From Halisarca cf. caerulea (taxonomy: Eukaryota > Porifera > Demospongiae > Chondrillida > Halisarcidae), in NCBI GenBank assembly GCA_963170055.1, contig CAUJGJ010000313.1:7524979-7544978 (forward strand): DNA of 20,000 nt, read 5' to 3'. The first letter of the stretch is position 1. Every line of letters begins with the position of its first letter. The position numbers were made by a program, and so were the translations under genes. The notes under the pieces are model-generated. The model made no database searches. It was not told the origin of the DNA and saw only the letters and a program-made list of their open reading frames with translations. Of this stretch, positions 1 to 8,999 are shown piece by piece.

Positions 1-223
1 CCCGACTTCGTTCCTGGCATGACAAATCTTAGCAGAAGTAAAAGTCTTGGCTCCTTAGACGACGCCGACCAGCTCAAACTTTGTGTTGACGAGGAGAAGG
101 AGCGTGCTAGAGGAGGACGCAAGCGGTCCAGCTCTGGAGAAAGCACCTCGTCGAAAAAGAAGGCACCCTCCTCCCGAGAATCCCCTGAGTACGAAGAAGT
201 AATCCCAAATCCTATGTCTGCAC
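1..223 (+). CDS. ETS gene A, exon 1 (N-terminal, basic)
   Basis: This exon encodes the N-terminal part in the frame of the ATG at 19. It ends one base into a codon at 223, before the donor GTAAGT at 224. The peptide has an acidic stretch (about residues 14-25) and then a lysine/arginine/serine-rich stretch with GGRKRSSSGE and SSKKKAPSS, a plausible nuclear localisation signal. The frame is open back to base 1, so either the ATG at 19 is the start or the exon continues beyond the window. The frame, donor and fit to exon 2 are clear; the start codon is not. Confidence 0.75.
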
Positions 224-2287
224 GTAAGTTTGCATATAACTGCGTATGCTGTAAAATTGCTTTCGTACACACAATGCCATAGTCTGGCCTGCAGCAGTTG
301 GTGCACGCCTTGGTCGTTTGGTACGAGCATTAAAAGTGGCTTTCTTGCTTTGTAGAACGCGTGTACCCAATTCAGCAGCTAGGGATGCCATTTACTTTTT
401 CTGGCCGTCCCGTCGGAACGACGCCATCTTTACAGCGCGGTCCCGCTCTGCAGCCGGTTTTGGCGCCGTTGATGGTACGGCAGAATCCAGCTGCGCTACT
501 AGCGCAACAGCAGCCCTTGCTAGGTGAGCGCCCGGGTCATCCAGTGTCACTGAATCACACGCTGAACATGCATTCATACACGTACAAGTATATGTTCTCA
601 ATACATGAACAGCCCTCTGTCCAGAATATATTCTAATGGGACATTTTATGAGGCATTACTGTAAACAAGTTTACCTGCACGCATTCATTTAAGATGCATA
701 CTGTGTAGAATTGATTATTATCCATCCTAACTCGTGGTGCTGGAATCCGACTTCACTGCATGTTGTAATTCTTCTTCCCTCAGGACTGTCAGGTCTGAGT
801 CTCGGACTTCAAAGCCCCATCACGACTAATCTGGGCAGCACCTTCTCCTGGATGCCCCACGTACCCATTCAAACACTGGCCAATCCGCTGCGGACTATGG
901 CCAATCCCTTGCAAACAGCAACAACCTTACAAAATCCAACTGCAATGCAGACGGCAGCAGTGCTGAACACTGGTACAACATCACTACAGGCAGTTCCTAC
1001 ACCTCTTGCGAGCCCAATTGTACCTCTTATGTCCCCAACTCGTGTTCGACCCGGTCCAGCCTTGTTTAGTCCACCCCACACCCAGATTCACATGGCCCCT
1101 GTACTTTCTCCTCCACACCGAGTAGTCCTTGCTAGAGAAACACAAAAACGGACTTCGCCTGAAATGCCATTCCTCACCCTTCACCCTCCCCCATTGTCAT
1201 CTGCAAACTTAAGTCAGGAAGGAAATGGGAGAACGACTGTAGGATCTTTTTCTCCTTCCTCTTCGGCACACCTCTCTTCGCAGCCTGCTCCTAGGGTACA
1301 AAGTCATTCCAGCTTCAAGGTCAAGAAACAGGTTATCAAGAAGAACACAAGTAGCACACTTGACTTCATCACCGAACAGAGTCCTCCGGTGTTTGACTCA
1401 ACAATGGACCTCGCCAACCAGTTGGTGAATGTTATGAGTATTTACAAGAAGAAGCTTCAGAGTGACTACGAATCTGCTATGAAGCTGACTCAAGGCCTGG
1501 GATGCACCACAGATGACATCAGGCACAAATCAGGTACGTATGCTATATCTGCACGGGAGAGAACAGATTGATTAATTAAACAAACCATGGCTACACAGCT
1601 GATTATGCTAATGATTATTTTATCCTGATGTGAACTAATTGCTGCTACTTGCACCTAGTGGATAAAATTCCCTAATGTCATTAACATTTGCTCTTCTTGG
1701 GTTTCAAGTATCATTTGATTTTGCTCTTGTCTATAGTGAATCCAGAGTTATGGAGCTTCTTCCTTGATCTGCTCACAACTGAGGAGAGGTATCAGATGAT
1801 TCAGTGGGTGAACAGTGAGGTTGCCGAGTTTGCTATTCTTGACAACGAACCCGTGGCGCAGATGTGGGGCAGAACAAAGAACAAGTTGAAGATGAACTAT
1901 GACACGATGAGCAGGGCGATCCGCTACTACTACAACCAAGGCATCATAGCAAAGGGGAATAACATGATGTTCAAGTACAACTATTGCTACACAGAAGTGG
2001 CTTTGGCCAAATTGTGCGAAAATGCCGGTTGGCAATTTGTTGAGTCACATGTGAAATCTCCCTCGGATGTCAAATTTCTCCACCTTTTGAGGCGTTTCTA
2101 TGACAACATTAAGGAAAATGGCTACCACAAGTCATCACTAGAAAATCTTAGAGGAGAATGGCATTCGCTTGCACGTAGTGAGGGGAAGGAGAAGTCAACA
2201 GTTAGGTCAAGCACTCCTGCTGTGGAACCTGCCGTAAAACCAGATCCGGGCAGGCTGTTTGACGAACCAGAGGAAATGCTGTCATGA
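1..2287 (+). CDS. ETS-domain transcription factor, gene A (5' end uncertain)
   Basis: This is a four-exon gene for a nuclear transcription factor of the ETS family, which binds DNA with a GGA core through a winged helix-turn-helix. Exons are 1-223, 356-523, 784-1533 and 1737-2287. The introns (132, 260 and 203 bp) are all GT-AG and all phase 1. Spliced from the ATG at 19 it gives 557 residues without a stop. The six codons before that ATG are also open, so the true start may lie in sequence left of the window. The order is a basic Ser/Lys-rich N-terminus (residues 1-68), a Gln/Pro/Leu/Thr-rich low-complexity middle (69-323), a helical pre-ETS module (324-374), the ETS domain (about 379-465), a conserved extension to about 478 and a unique tail. 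No Pointed/SAM domain is visible. Subfamily is not assignable by eye. It is paralogous to, and converges with, gene B. Confidence 0.9.
356..523 (+). CDS. ETS gene A, exon 2
   Basis: The acceptor is CTTTGTAG at 348-355 and the donor is GTGAGC at 524. The exon is 168 bases, a multiple of three, and phase 1 at both ends, so skipping it would keep the frame. The peptide (residues 69-124) is rich in Gln, Pro and Leu, starting QRVYPIQQLGMPFTF and ending AALLAQQQPLL. It resembles the disordered activation regions common in transcription factors, with no recognisable domain. Confidence 0.8.
784..1533 (+). CDS. ETS gene A, exon 3 (low-complexity region plus pre-ETS module)
   Basis: The acceptor is CTTCCCTCAG ending at 783 and the donor is GTACGT at 1534. 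At 750 bases it is a multiple of three and phase 1 on both sides. It encodes a long Pro/Ser/Thr/Ala-rich region with several SP/TP dipeptides (possible proline-directed kinase targets, inferred), then a basic patch (KVKKQVIKKN). It ends with a 51-residue module beginning SPPVFDSTMDL at base 1380. The last module looks helical and is matched in gene B at the same distance from the splice site. Confidence 0.85.
1737..2287 (+). CDS. ETS gene A, exon 4 (ETS domain and C-terminus)
   Basis: The acceptor is TTGTCTATAG ending at 1736, and the exon runs to the TGA at 2285-2287. The ETS domain starts at PELWSFFLDLLTTEE (base 1742) and shows the family's conserved tryptophans (LWSF, IQWV, MWG) and the recognition-helix signature MNYDTMSRAIRYYY. 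Both arginines that contact the GGA core in known ETS structures are present. The wing follows (IIAKGNNMMFKYNY). A further stretch, ALAKLCENAGWQFV, is shared with gene B outside the usual ETS limits. The tail after about 2050 is hydrophilic, has no match in gene B, and contains VKPDPG near its end. Confidence 0.95.
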
Positions 2288-2443
2288 ACAAAACAATACA
2301 TCACTTGACATTCACTGGGTGTTGTTGGATGCATGTGTGTAGATTTTAACCCAACAACTATAGACCTTTACCATTTTAACAATCTTGTTCTGGCACTGTC
2401 TGTATCTATGTGTGTACATTTTTTGAAAACTGTTCTTATTAAT

Positions 2444-2449
2444 ATTAAA
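2444..2449 (+). promoter_or_regulatory. Probable polyadenylation signal of gene A (ATTAAA)
   Basis: ATTAAA, the commonest variant of the animal poly(A) signal, lies 157 bases after the stop codon. T- and GT-rich sequence follows within 20-60 bases, as expected of a downstream element. I saw no AATAAA closer to the gene. A second ATTAAA occurs near 2692. The 3' UTR would then be roughly 180 bases. Confidence 0.45.
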
Positions 2450-2469
2450 ATTCTGCTTGTTATTGTGCT

Positions 2470-3007
2470 TTAATGTGTATTTTATGTAACTATGTGTGTG
2501 TATGTGGCTTAACTTATATATCCTCTGTGTGTGTGTGTGTGTATCATTGTGTTCTAGTGGCTATCATGTAGTCCCCTGCCCCCCACCCACCCTTCAAATT
2601 TGTATGGTTTTCTAACCTTTTACATGATAATAATGAAATATTATATGATAATTATATATATATATATTTATATATATATTCAACAACAACTAGATTAAAC
2701 AGTTCTACGATTATATGAGTGCGTACATGTTTAATTCCCCTAATCAGATTACAATTTATAATTGTATTATGACAACACATATTTTAAACTACTTAACCTT
2801 AATTGTTCTGATTAAGTCTAACCACTATAACAAAACTTGCCAGGCAAGATTGCACGATGCGAAGCATGACACATAGCAAAGCCACTCTCTACCATTTATC
2901 CGCAGTATAGGGAGTGGCTGTGATCATAGTGTGTTATAGCTGCTGGTGCATATTCGGTCAACTCAACATCTATACAAATTGCGTGCCAGATGTGCGCTAG
3001 TATAAGG
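2470..3007. other. Intergenic, AT-rich, no gene seen
   Basis: The stretch holds a short GT run (about 2526-2542), a TA/ATAT run (about 2655-2681) and a weak 8-bp hairpin (2880-2887 with 2912-2919). No ORF of note or splice-bounded exon was recognised. Confidence 0.5.
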
Positions 3008-3180
3008 ATTTCTTGGAAGTTGACCCTACGTACGTACATGCATGATATAGTGTTGCCAGTTTAGGAACTTAGTCCTATGTAATCTGTAAGTATTACATCA
3101 CATGCAGATCGATGATGATCGCAATTGAGTTAATCCCCATGCAATCCTTGGCATACATATCAGGTCAACTTCCAAGAAAT
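3008..3180. mobile_element. Small inverted-repeat element (MITE-like)
   Basis: The 18-bp sequence ATTTCTTGGAAGTTGACC (3008-3025) recurs as its exact reverse complement at 3163-3180, 137 bp apart. Outside the arms, the flanks GTATAAGG and (reversed) CTATAGC are partly similar, so the true termini may extend a few bases further. The interior has no coding capacity. This is the form of a non-autonomous DNA transposon, but I could not identify a clear target duplication. Confidence 0.5.
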
Positions 3181-3520
3181 GCTATAGCCCTATGGAGTGC
3201 ATTATTAGCATTTAGTTTACATCATTTTGGAAAATTTACACACAACACAAATTTAACTGCATGGGTATTTTATTAATACATTGCAATAACATGATGAATG
3301 ACATCAGTGGATTAAATGTAACCCTATATATAGACAAATATGGCATTTCATGTACCAATAGGCCTATAACTTCCTTTGCAGGTGCAAGCTGAGGGGACAG
3401 GTGTGTGCGTCTATATATATTGCATTACGTGGACTGAGGTATAAAGCTTAAAGAGTTCACTTACATAATATGCACATGATCCCATATATACGTATTATAC
3501 ATACATGAGCATTAAACGCC
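3181..3520. other. Intergenic, AT-rich, nothing recognised
   Basis: AT-rich sequence with scattered TATATA runs. I see no ORF, RNA gene or repeat structure in it. Confidence 0.4.
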
Positions 3521-3965
3521 TGCTTGCCCGCCTGCATGCCGCGCATGCACGCATACATGCATGCACACGTGCACGCATGTATATATCTAGACATACACCA
3601 TGCACCTACATGACTATATCCATCTAGATTATTTTGAAGTCAGCAGCACATATGATACGTACTGCAAGACGTCTATAGTGCAGATGTATACTTAGGATGC
3701 ATACATGCAAATATATAATACATACATACAGTGTCTTGCACATATACATATTATGCATACACACACACGTAGGCAGACAAAGACATGCAACATGTATAAT
3801 ATGCATGGATATTAAAATACTGTACACAATATTATGCAAAAAAACTATAATGCATGCATGCTCATGCATGCATACACACAAGACTAACATGCGCATGCAC
3901 ACACACTCATGTATGTGTGCACACATGCAATATAGACATTGCATCGCATGCATGCACATACACAC
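3521..3965. repeat. Alternating purine-pyrimidine GCATGCA/ACATACA-rich region
   Basis: Dense GCATGC and ATGCATGC palindromes mix with CATACA/CACACA words (for example TGCATGCACACGTGCACGCA near 3560). The low complexity opens overlapping frames of about 115 codons on both strands, giving Cys/His/Met/Ile-rich peptides that are not credible proteins. Alternating purine-pyrimidine tracts of this kind can adopt Z-DNA. Confidence 0.55.
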
Positions 3966-4425
3966 AGGATGTGGGAAACCCGATTATGAATGTTCAACTT
4001 CCCTCAGAAGTTCAGAGAAGAACTGCAGGATGAAACATCTACGATGATGTCAATTATACCAGAAGCTCTGAGCAGTTTGCGTACTGCACATGTCCTCAAC
4101 TTGTTATAATACGCAGGGATTATAGCAAACATGTATTCGTGACGTAATACATATTATTTGAAATAATCATAGCTTGATGACATCACAAAACCATATACTG
4201 TGTTCAGTTTGAAGGTAGTTTGAGAGTGCAGATACGTGTGTAGGTGGGTGCGTGAATGAACGCCTTCCTCTGCTTGTCAGAGTGTGCACAAACTCAAAAT
4301 GGGAACAGTCACAGACAGGATGTCTGGCTAGGTTACAAACACATTTACTGGCTACCACAGTTGCAGCTGGTACGTATACCTGAGAAAAGAGGAGAGAAAA
4401 AGTTTACAGGAGCACTTGATAAAAG
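3966..4425. other. Intergenic, nothing recognised
   Basis: Mixed sequence without a convincing exon, RNA gene or repeat. Small ORFs of fewer than 100 codons are present on both strands, but none has a recognisable domain or clear splice boundaries. Confidence 0.4.
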
Positions 4426-4487
4426 ACACACACACACACACACACACATACACCCACCCACCCACTCACACACACACACACACACAT

Positions 4488-4543
<56 letters not shown>
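4426..4543 (+). repeat. (CA)n microsatellite
   Basis: Interrupted CA dinucleotide tract with CCCACCCACC and TGTA interruptions near 4450-4490, then a pure run of about 50 bases. It pairs in inverted orientation with the GT tract at 4694-4950. Confidence 0.95.
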
Positions 4544-4545
<2 letters not shown>

Positions 4546-4691
4546 TGGGTGATGACAGTATCAGCTGTCTTATCAACAACAGAAACCTACAGAAATAGGA
4601 TCTGTTTCAATGGTGCAAACGTGTGTGTAGTGTTTATTTACAATTTAGAGCTGACACAGCACCTACAGCAGACTTAATGGTGAGGGAAGTA

Positions 4692-4693
<2 letters not shown>

Positions 4694-4773
<80 letters not shown>

Positions 4774-4807
4774 ACGTGTATGTGTGTGCATGTGCGTGTG
4801 TGTATGC

Positions 4808-4839
<32 letters not shown>

Positions 4840-4898
4840 CGTGCGTGCGTGTGTGTGTGCGTGTGTGTGTGCATGTGTGTGTGTGTACGTGTGTATGC

Positions 4899-4939
<41 letters not shown>

Positions 4940-4950
4940 ACGCGCGCGCA
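4694..4950 (+). repeat. (GT)n microsatellite with GCGCGC end
   Basis: Pure GT from 4694 to about 4771, then GT with GC and AT interruptions, ending in GCGCACGCGCGCGCA (about 4936-4950). GT and GC alternation is the classic Z-DNA-forming pattern. It opens long frames on both strands (Cys/Val or His/Thr repeats) that are artefacts. Confidence 0.95.
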
Positions 4951-6000
4951 TTTGGGTACAGGGACGAGCACATAAACCTGTGTGCCACACACACAAACAT
5001 CACGAAACACCTAACACATGTAAACCAACATTCAAGAAATGCTTCCACACCAAAAGAGGCACACACTGGTATACAGAAAGTGAGCAAACATGAACCCGTA
5101 CCTCGTCGTTCAAATAGTTTATACAACAAATATACCAGCCTAGGAAATGATTGTCCCGACTTACAGACGCTCCAACCTGCCCACTGGCAAAAACAGCGAC
5201 ATTTGTATGGTATACATACATACATACATACGTGTACATAATTGCATGTGTGTACTCATTCATTATACCTACGTAAACCTGCGTACCCGCAAATATAGTT
5301 AGCCCGACTAGAAAATAAACCTCAGCTTAAGTTCCTTTCAACATGGTCGCCAGTTAAGAAAACACTTCCCTTTTGAAGGGCAAAGGTGCATCTCAAAGCA
5401 GAAGACATTTGAGGCAGGGTTCTCTAACCATGTGTGATGTCACAGAAAAAAGGCCAGCCACAAAGACACGCTCTGAAAGTGAAAGGGATGCTACAACCCA
5501 CGTTTCCTCTAACTTCCAGAGCACAAAACACAATTCCGTTTTGGTCAAAGTGCACACTAAGGTTGCACCCATACGGCTCACCACATCCCATTGAACTGCC
5601 CATTCTGTCATATGCAAAGTATATCTAGACTGGCCACGGTGTCATAGATGTGTGATGGTTTTCCAATGAAAGTCAAATACACACACAAAGACACAACCAG
5701 CTGCCATCCTGCTGTATGCCATGATGTCATAGTGAAAGTCTGCCATAACATTCACTTGTACATACACCATCGAGAACCTTCGCATGACAGTGACATCATC
5801 TGCACAGGACCCTCAGCTATGTCCATATTAGCCAATACAGAAGTCTACATGCAACCAGGATAGTGGGAGCTATGGGACATGGTCATGATCACACCATGAG
5901 ATCCAGGCCATCATCATCAGCCAGCCACGACAATTAAAGCAGAGCCACATGAATCCAGCACTTGAATGCTCTAACACAGAAAACTCTGACATAGAGCATA
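4951..6000. other. Intergenic, no gene seen
   Basis: About 1 kb of mixed sequence. Several ATF/CRE-like words occur (TGATGTCA or TGACATCA around 5437, 5723 and 5790). Their spacing looks unorganised and I do not call a regulatory element. ORFs are all under 90 codons and unconvincing. Confidence 0.4.
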
Positions 6001-6019
6001 CATGCAACCCTACAGACAT

Positions 6020-6195
6020 ATTCACACACCCACACCCACACAGCACAAACACATAGACACAATGTCACCTACACAGCATGAACACCCCCCCACACCCACA
6101 CACACACATGCACACCCACCCACACCCACACACACATTCACACACTATGTCACCCAAACGACCACACAGTACAAACACCCCCACACACACCCTAC
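6020..6195 (+). repeat. Degenerate CACACCCA-rich region
   Basis: Runs of CACACCCACA and ACACCCCC interrupted by short unique words. It is lower in purity than the neighbouring CA microsatellites and may be a decayed tract. Confidence 0.7.
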
Positions 6196-6473
6196 TATGC
6201 ATGCGTAGTTTCACAGTTGTCACACATCTGTAGCACATCCTGTATTGATATAGAACAATGCGCTCTTCATCCCAGCCAGTGGTAAGTCTATAAACTGAAT
6301 TAAATCATTTATCATTCTTGAAAATTTCCCTTGAGGTCACTACGTGACAACAACAAGCATGAGTTCATCTTGTTTTGCTTGTTTGTTTGGTAGCAGACAT
6401 TGTGCAAATTCCAAGAATGTGGTGCAGGGAAAATGACAATGCAAGTGTGGGTACATGCACACTGATAAAGGGA

Positions 6474-6520
6474 CACACACACACACACACACATACACAT
6501 GCACACACGCACACAAACAT

Positions 6521-6589
<69 letters not shown>

Positions 6590-6602
6590 CGCACACAAAC
6601 AT

Positions 6603-6668
<66 letters not shown>
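6474..6668 (+). repeat. (CA)n microsatellite
   Basis: About 195 bases of CA with a repeated internal interruption, GCACACACGCACACAAACAT, present near 6501-6520 and again near 6583-6602. That suggests an internal duplication of about 80 bp rather than simple slippage. Confidence 0.95.
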
Positions 6669-6812
6669 TGTACATATATAAGTCTGGAATCATCATACAG
6701 TCTGTACAATGTGTGTCACTCTATGGCCTCCACTCACATGATCATTCTTGACAAGCAGCCTTAACTGATTAGTCTCCATTACTAGTCCAACAACGAATAC
6801 ATACATACACTG

Positions 6813-6814
<2 letters not shown>

Positions 6815-6857
<43 letters not shown>

Positions 6858-6874
6858 ACACACACACACACACA

Positions 6875-6913
<39 letters not shown>

Positions 6914-6926
6914 ACACACACACACG
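6815..6926 (+). repeat. (CA)n microsatellite with CAGACA interruptions
   Basis: CA tract with two identical GACA interruptions (about 6852 and 6874), again pointing to local duplication of a short segment. Confidence 0.95.
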
Positions 6927-7001
6927 CTTCAAACCACTACTAGGAATATACAATCAGTCACAATGCAATACTGTACATACACAAGTACAGTATACGACCT
7001 A

Positions 7002-7045
7002 AGGGAGAAGTCACTGTGCAATCACACACACAGTGACTTCTCCCT
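7002..7045. repeat. Perfect 17-bp inverted repeat (hairpin)
   Basis: AGGGAGAAGTCACTGTG (7002-7018) is followed after a 10-base loop by its exact reverse complement (7029-7045). The stem ends abruptly, with no pairing outside. It is too short for a typical animal pre-miRNA and lacks the U-run of an intrinsic terminator. It may be a transposon footprint or a snap-back template switch. Confidence 0.8.
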
Positions 7046-7190
7046 CAAATGCCTCAATACATTCACAAGCTTTGGACTACTAATGAGTGTATGCACTCAT
7101 ACACACAATACAATAGAAAAGCCACATCAGTGGAACTTGGACAGGAAGTACCCTTGAGGGAAGGCAAAATAGGCACTCACTTTCAGAGGT

Positions 7191-7448
7191 CAGGCCCGTA
7201 GGCAGAAATTTGTCGGGGGGGGGGAGGGTCTTTTCCCTGATGCATGTGGGCACACATACAAAATAGTTTCAAACTGAAAAGTACATACGACCTTTGGTGT
7301 ACTTATTAGCGTTTTTAGATAGAGGATTGTGCTTATCAGCTGGGTTATATACAGATACAGAATAGACGTACTTCTCTACCAAAAATCTCAAAGTTTCCTA
7401 GGAAAGGGGGGTTCTTCGAAACTCCTCCCTCCCCCACCTACGGGCCTG
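7191..7448. mobile_element. 258-bp TIR element with 5-bp target duplication (MITE)
   Basis: The element begins CAGGCCCGTAGG (7191-7202) and ends CCTACGGGCCTG (7437-7448), a perfect 12-bp terminal inverted repeat. It is flanked on both sides by GAGGT (7186-7190 and 7449-7453), a target-site duplication. Just inside each terminus is a G-rich or C-rich run. The interior is non-coding, so it is non-autonomous. CAG...CTG ends recall hAT elements, but classical hAT duplications are 8 bp, so the superfamily is left open. Confidence 0.8.
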
Positions 7449-7453
7449 GAGGT

Positions 7454-7508
7454 ACTTACTATCCATGGTGCTGTCAATGGTATTGCATGAGGTAGGGACA
7501 GAGCAATG
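7454..7508. repeat. Left flank of the 33-bp minisatellite, related to the 48-bp one
   Basis: This stretch contains TACTTACTATCC and then CATGAGGTAGGGACAGAG (about 7478-7495). The latter is the same core found in every unit of the 48-bp minisatellite at 13138-13607. It links the two arrays. Confidence 0.65.
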
Positions 7509-7904
7509 AGTACTTACTATTCAGGAGCACTTACTAACCCAGGTACTTCCTATCCAGGAGTACTCACTAACCCAGGTACTTACTATCCAGGAGTAATCAC
7601 TAACCCAGGTACTTACTATCCAGGAGTACTCACTAACCCAGGTACTTACTATCCAGGAATACTCACTAACCCAGGTACTTACTATCCAGGAGTACTCACT
7701 AACCCAGGTACTTACTATCCAGGAGTACTCACTAACGCAGATACTTACTATCCAGGAGTACTCACTAACCCAGGTACTTCCTATCCAGGAGTACTCACTA
7801 ACCCAGGTGATTACTATCCAGGAGTACTCACTAACCCAGGTACTTCCTATCCAGGAGTAGTCACTAACCCAGGTACTTACTATCCAGGAGTACTTACGTA
7901 CTAA
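7509..7904 (+). repeat. 33-bp minisatellite, about 12 copies
   Basis: Units are spaced 33 bases apart and consist of two related halves, TACTTACTATCCAGGAGT and ACTCACTAACCCAGG. Because 33 is a multiple of three and the unit lacks stops, the plus strand stays open for 132 codons and would read as an 11-residue repeat (YYPGVLTNPGT). The same words occur in clearly non-coding elements nearby, so I treat this as DNA repeat and not as a gene. Confidence 0.9.
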
Positions 7905-8088
7905 CGCAGGTATTTACTATCAGAATTTGACTGTCCATAGGTACATTCACAGAAATGATAACATGTTAACAGGTTTTGTGAACTAAGTGACAGAGGATTG
8001 CATGTGAATGAGAATCTACTCTACATACAGTACATGTCAGTAAGTATGTGATGTTAGGACTTACATAAAAGACACAAATACTCGCTTC

Positions 8089-8999
8089 CTAAGCTTCGCT
8101 CGATGCGTTGAGGGTTGGAGAACTGGATACAGGCATTGTCACCATGATGCTGTCCTCCGGCTTGACAATGGATGTGATGGGGGGTTGATCCTGAGCGGAA
8201 GTACTGGTCCCGCCCCCAGGTGTCTGGGTCGTGTAGAGCGCACCGGCAATGGCCTGGAGTGTAGCAGGACTCATTGGAGGTATGAGACCGCCTGAGGACG
8301 CAATAGGCATCCCACCCAACATCCCATGAAGAAGAGCCGGGTTGATGTTGAGGAGGAGAGGGAGAGAGGAGGAACTGGATGAAGTGGCACTTTCCAGAGC
8401 CTGAGCTGCTGCTTCTGATAGCAAATTTGGAGTGGAAACGGTCTGTTCTGTGGATGCTGTTCCCACTTCAGTGCTTTCCACGTCTTTCCCATGTGCAAGC
8501 GTGTTGAGGAGAAGGCTTGGGATAGTTCCTGCTACTTCGGCGGGAAGGACCTTCTGTGCTTGAGGGACTTTGGGAGGAATTCCACCTTTAGGATTTGGTG
8601 ACTTCATCTTTTGAAGGTAGACCGACTGGAGGTTCTCTAGTCCCTTTACACTCTCAGGCAAAGTGTAACGTCGGACATGTTCCCATCCAATGTGGTGGCA
8701 CAGCTTGGCTAGACCGGCTTCTGTGAAGCGATAGTTGTACTTGATGGACGCTTCTTCTCCTTTCTGCATGATGCCGAAATTCTTAAAGGCCTTGTACTTG
8801 GACTCGTAGTAGTAGCGAAGAGCTCGACTCAGTTTGTCGTAATTCATGTCGTCTTTGTTCTTTGCCTTCCCCCACAGTGTCGACACATCTTCCTTGTTCA
8901 GCAGAACAAACTCTCCCTTCTTGTTCACCCAACGAATAATCCCGTAATGCTTCTCCTCTGTCAGAAGATCTAGCAAGAAGCTCCACAGTTCAGGAGAAC
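8089..8999 (-). CDS. ETS gene B, last exon (ETS domain and C-terminus)
   Basis: The acceptor is CTTCTCCCTGCAG, ending at 9000, and the stop is TAG at 8089-8091. The peptide starts [15 protein letters not shown] and shows the ETS landmarks LWSF, IIRWV, LWG and [14 protein letters not shown] with both core-contacting arginines. After RYYY it reads [16 protein letters not shown], where the family normally has only a few residues before the GI/II. The wing ([13 protein letters not shown]) and [15 protein letters not shown] follow. The tail has a serine run, hydrophobic patches ([18 protein letters not shown]) and VKPED, a match to the sumoylation consensus psi-K-x-E, near its end. Confidence 0.95.

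Noticed and set aside
3624..4047. Opposing ORFs of about 115 codons, Cys/His/Met-rich
   Set aside because: The sequence is GCATGC/ACATACA-rich and low in complexity; overlapping open frames on both strands are expected.
7141..7150. ACAGGAAGTA, a good ETS-type binding site between the two ETS genes
   Set aside because: GGAAGT is expected about ten times by chance in 20 kb counting both strands. One good site, without a promoter, is not evidence of autoregulation.
7506..7904. 132-codon plus-strand ORF reading as an 11-residue repeat (YYPGVLTNPGT)
   Set aside because: The open frame follows from a 33-bp unit without stops. The same words occur in non-coding elements at 9.6, 13.1 and 15.8 kb, and no exon boundaries or signal peptide are seen.
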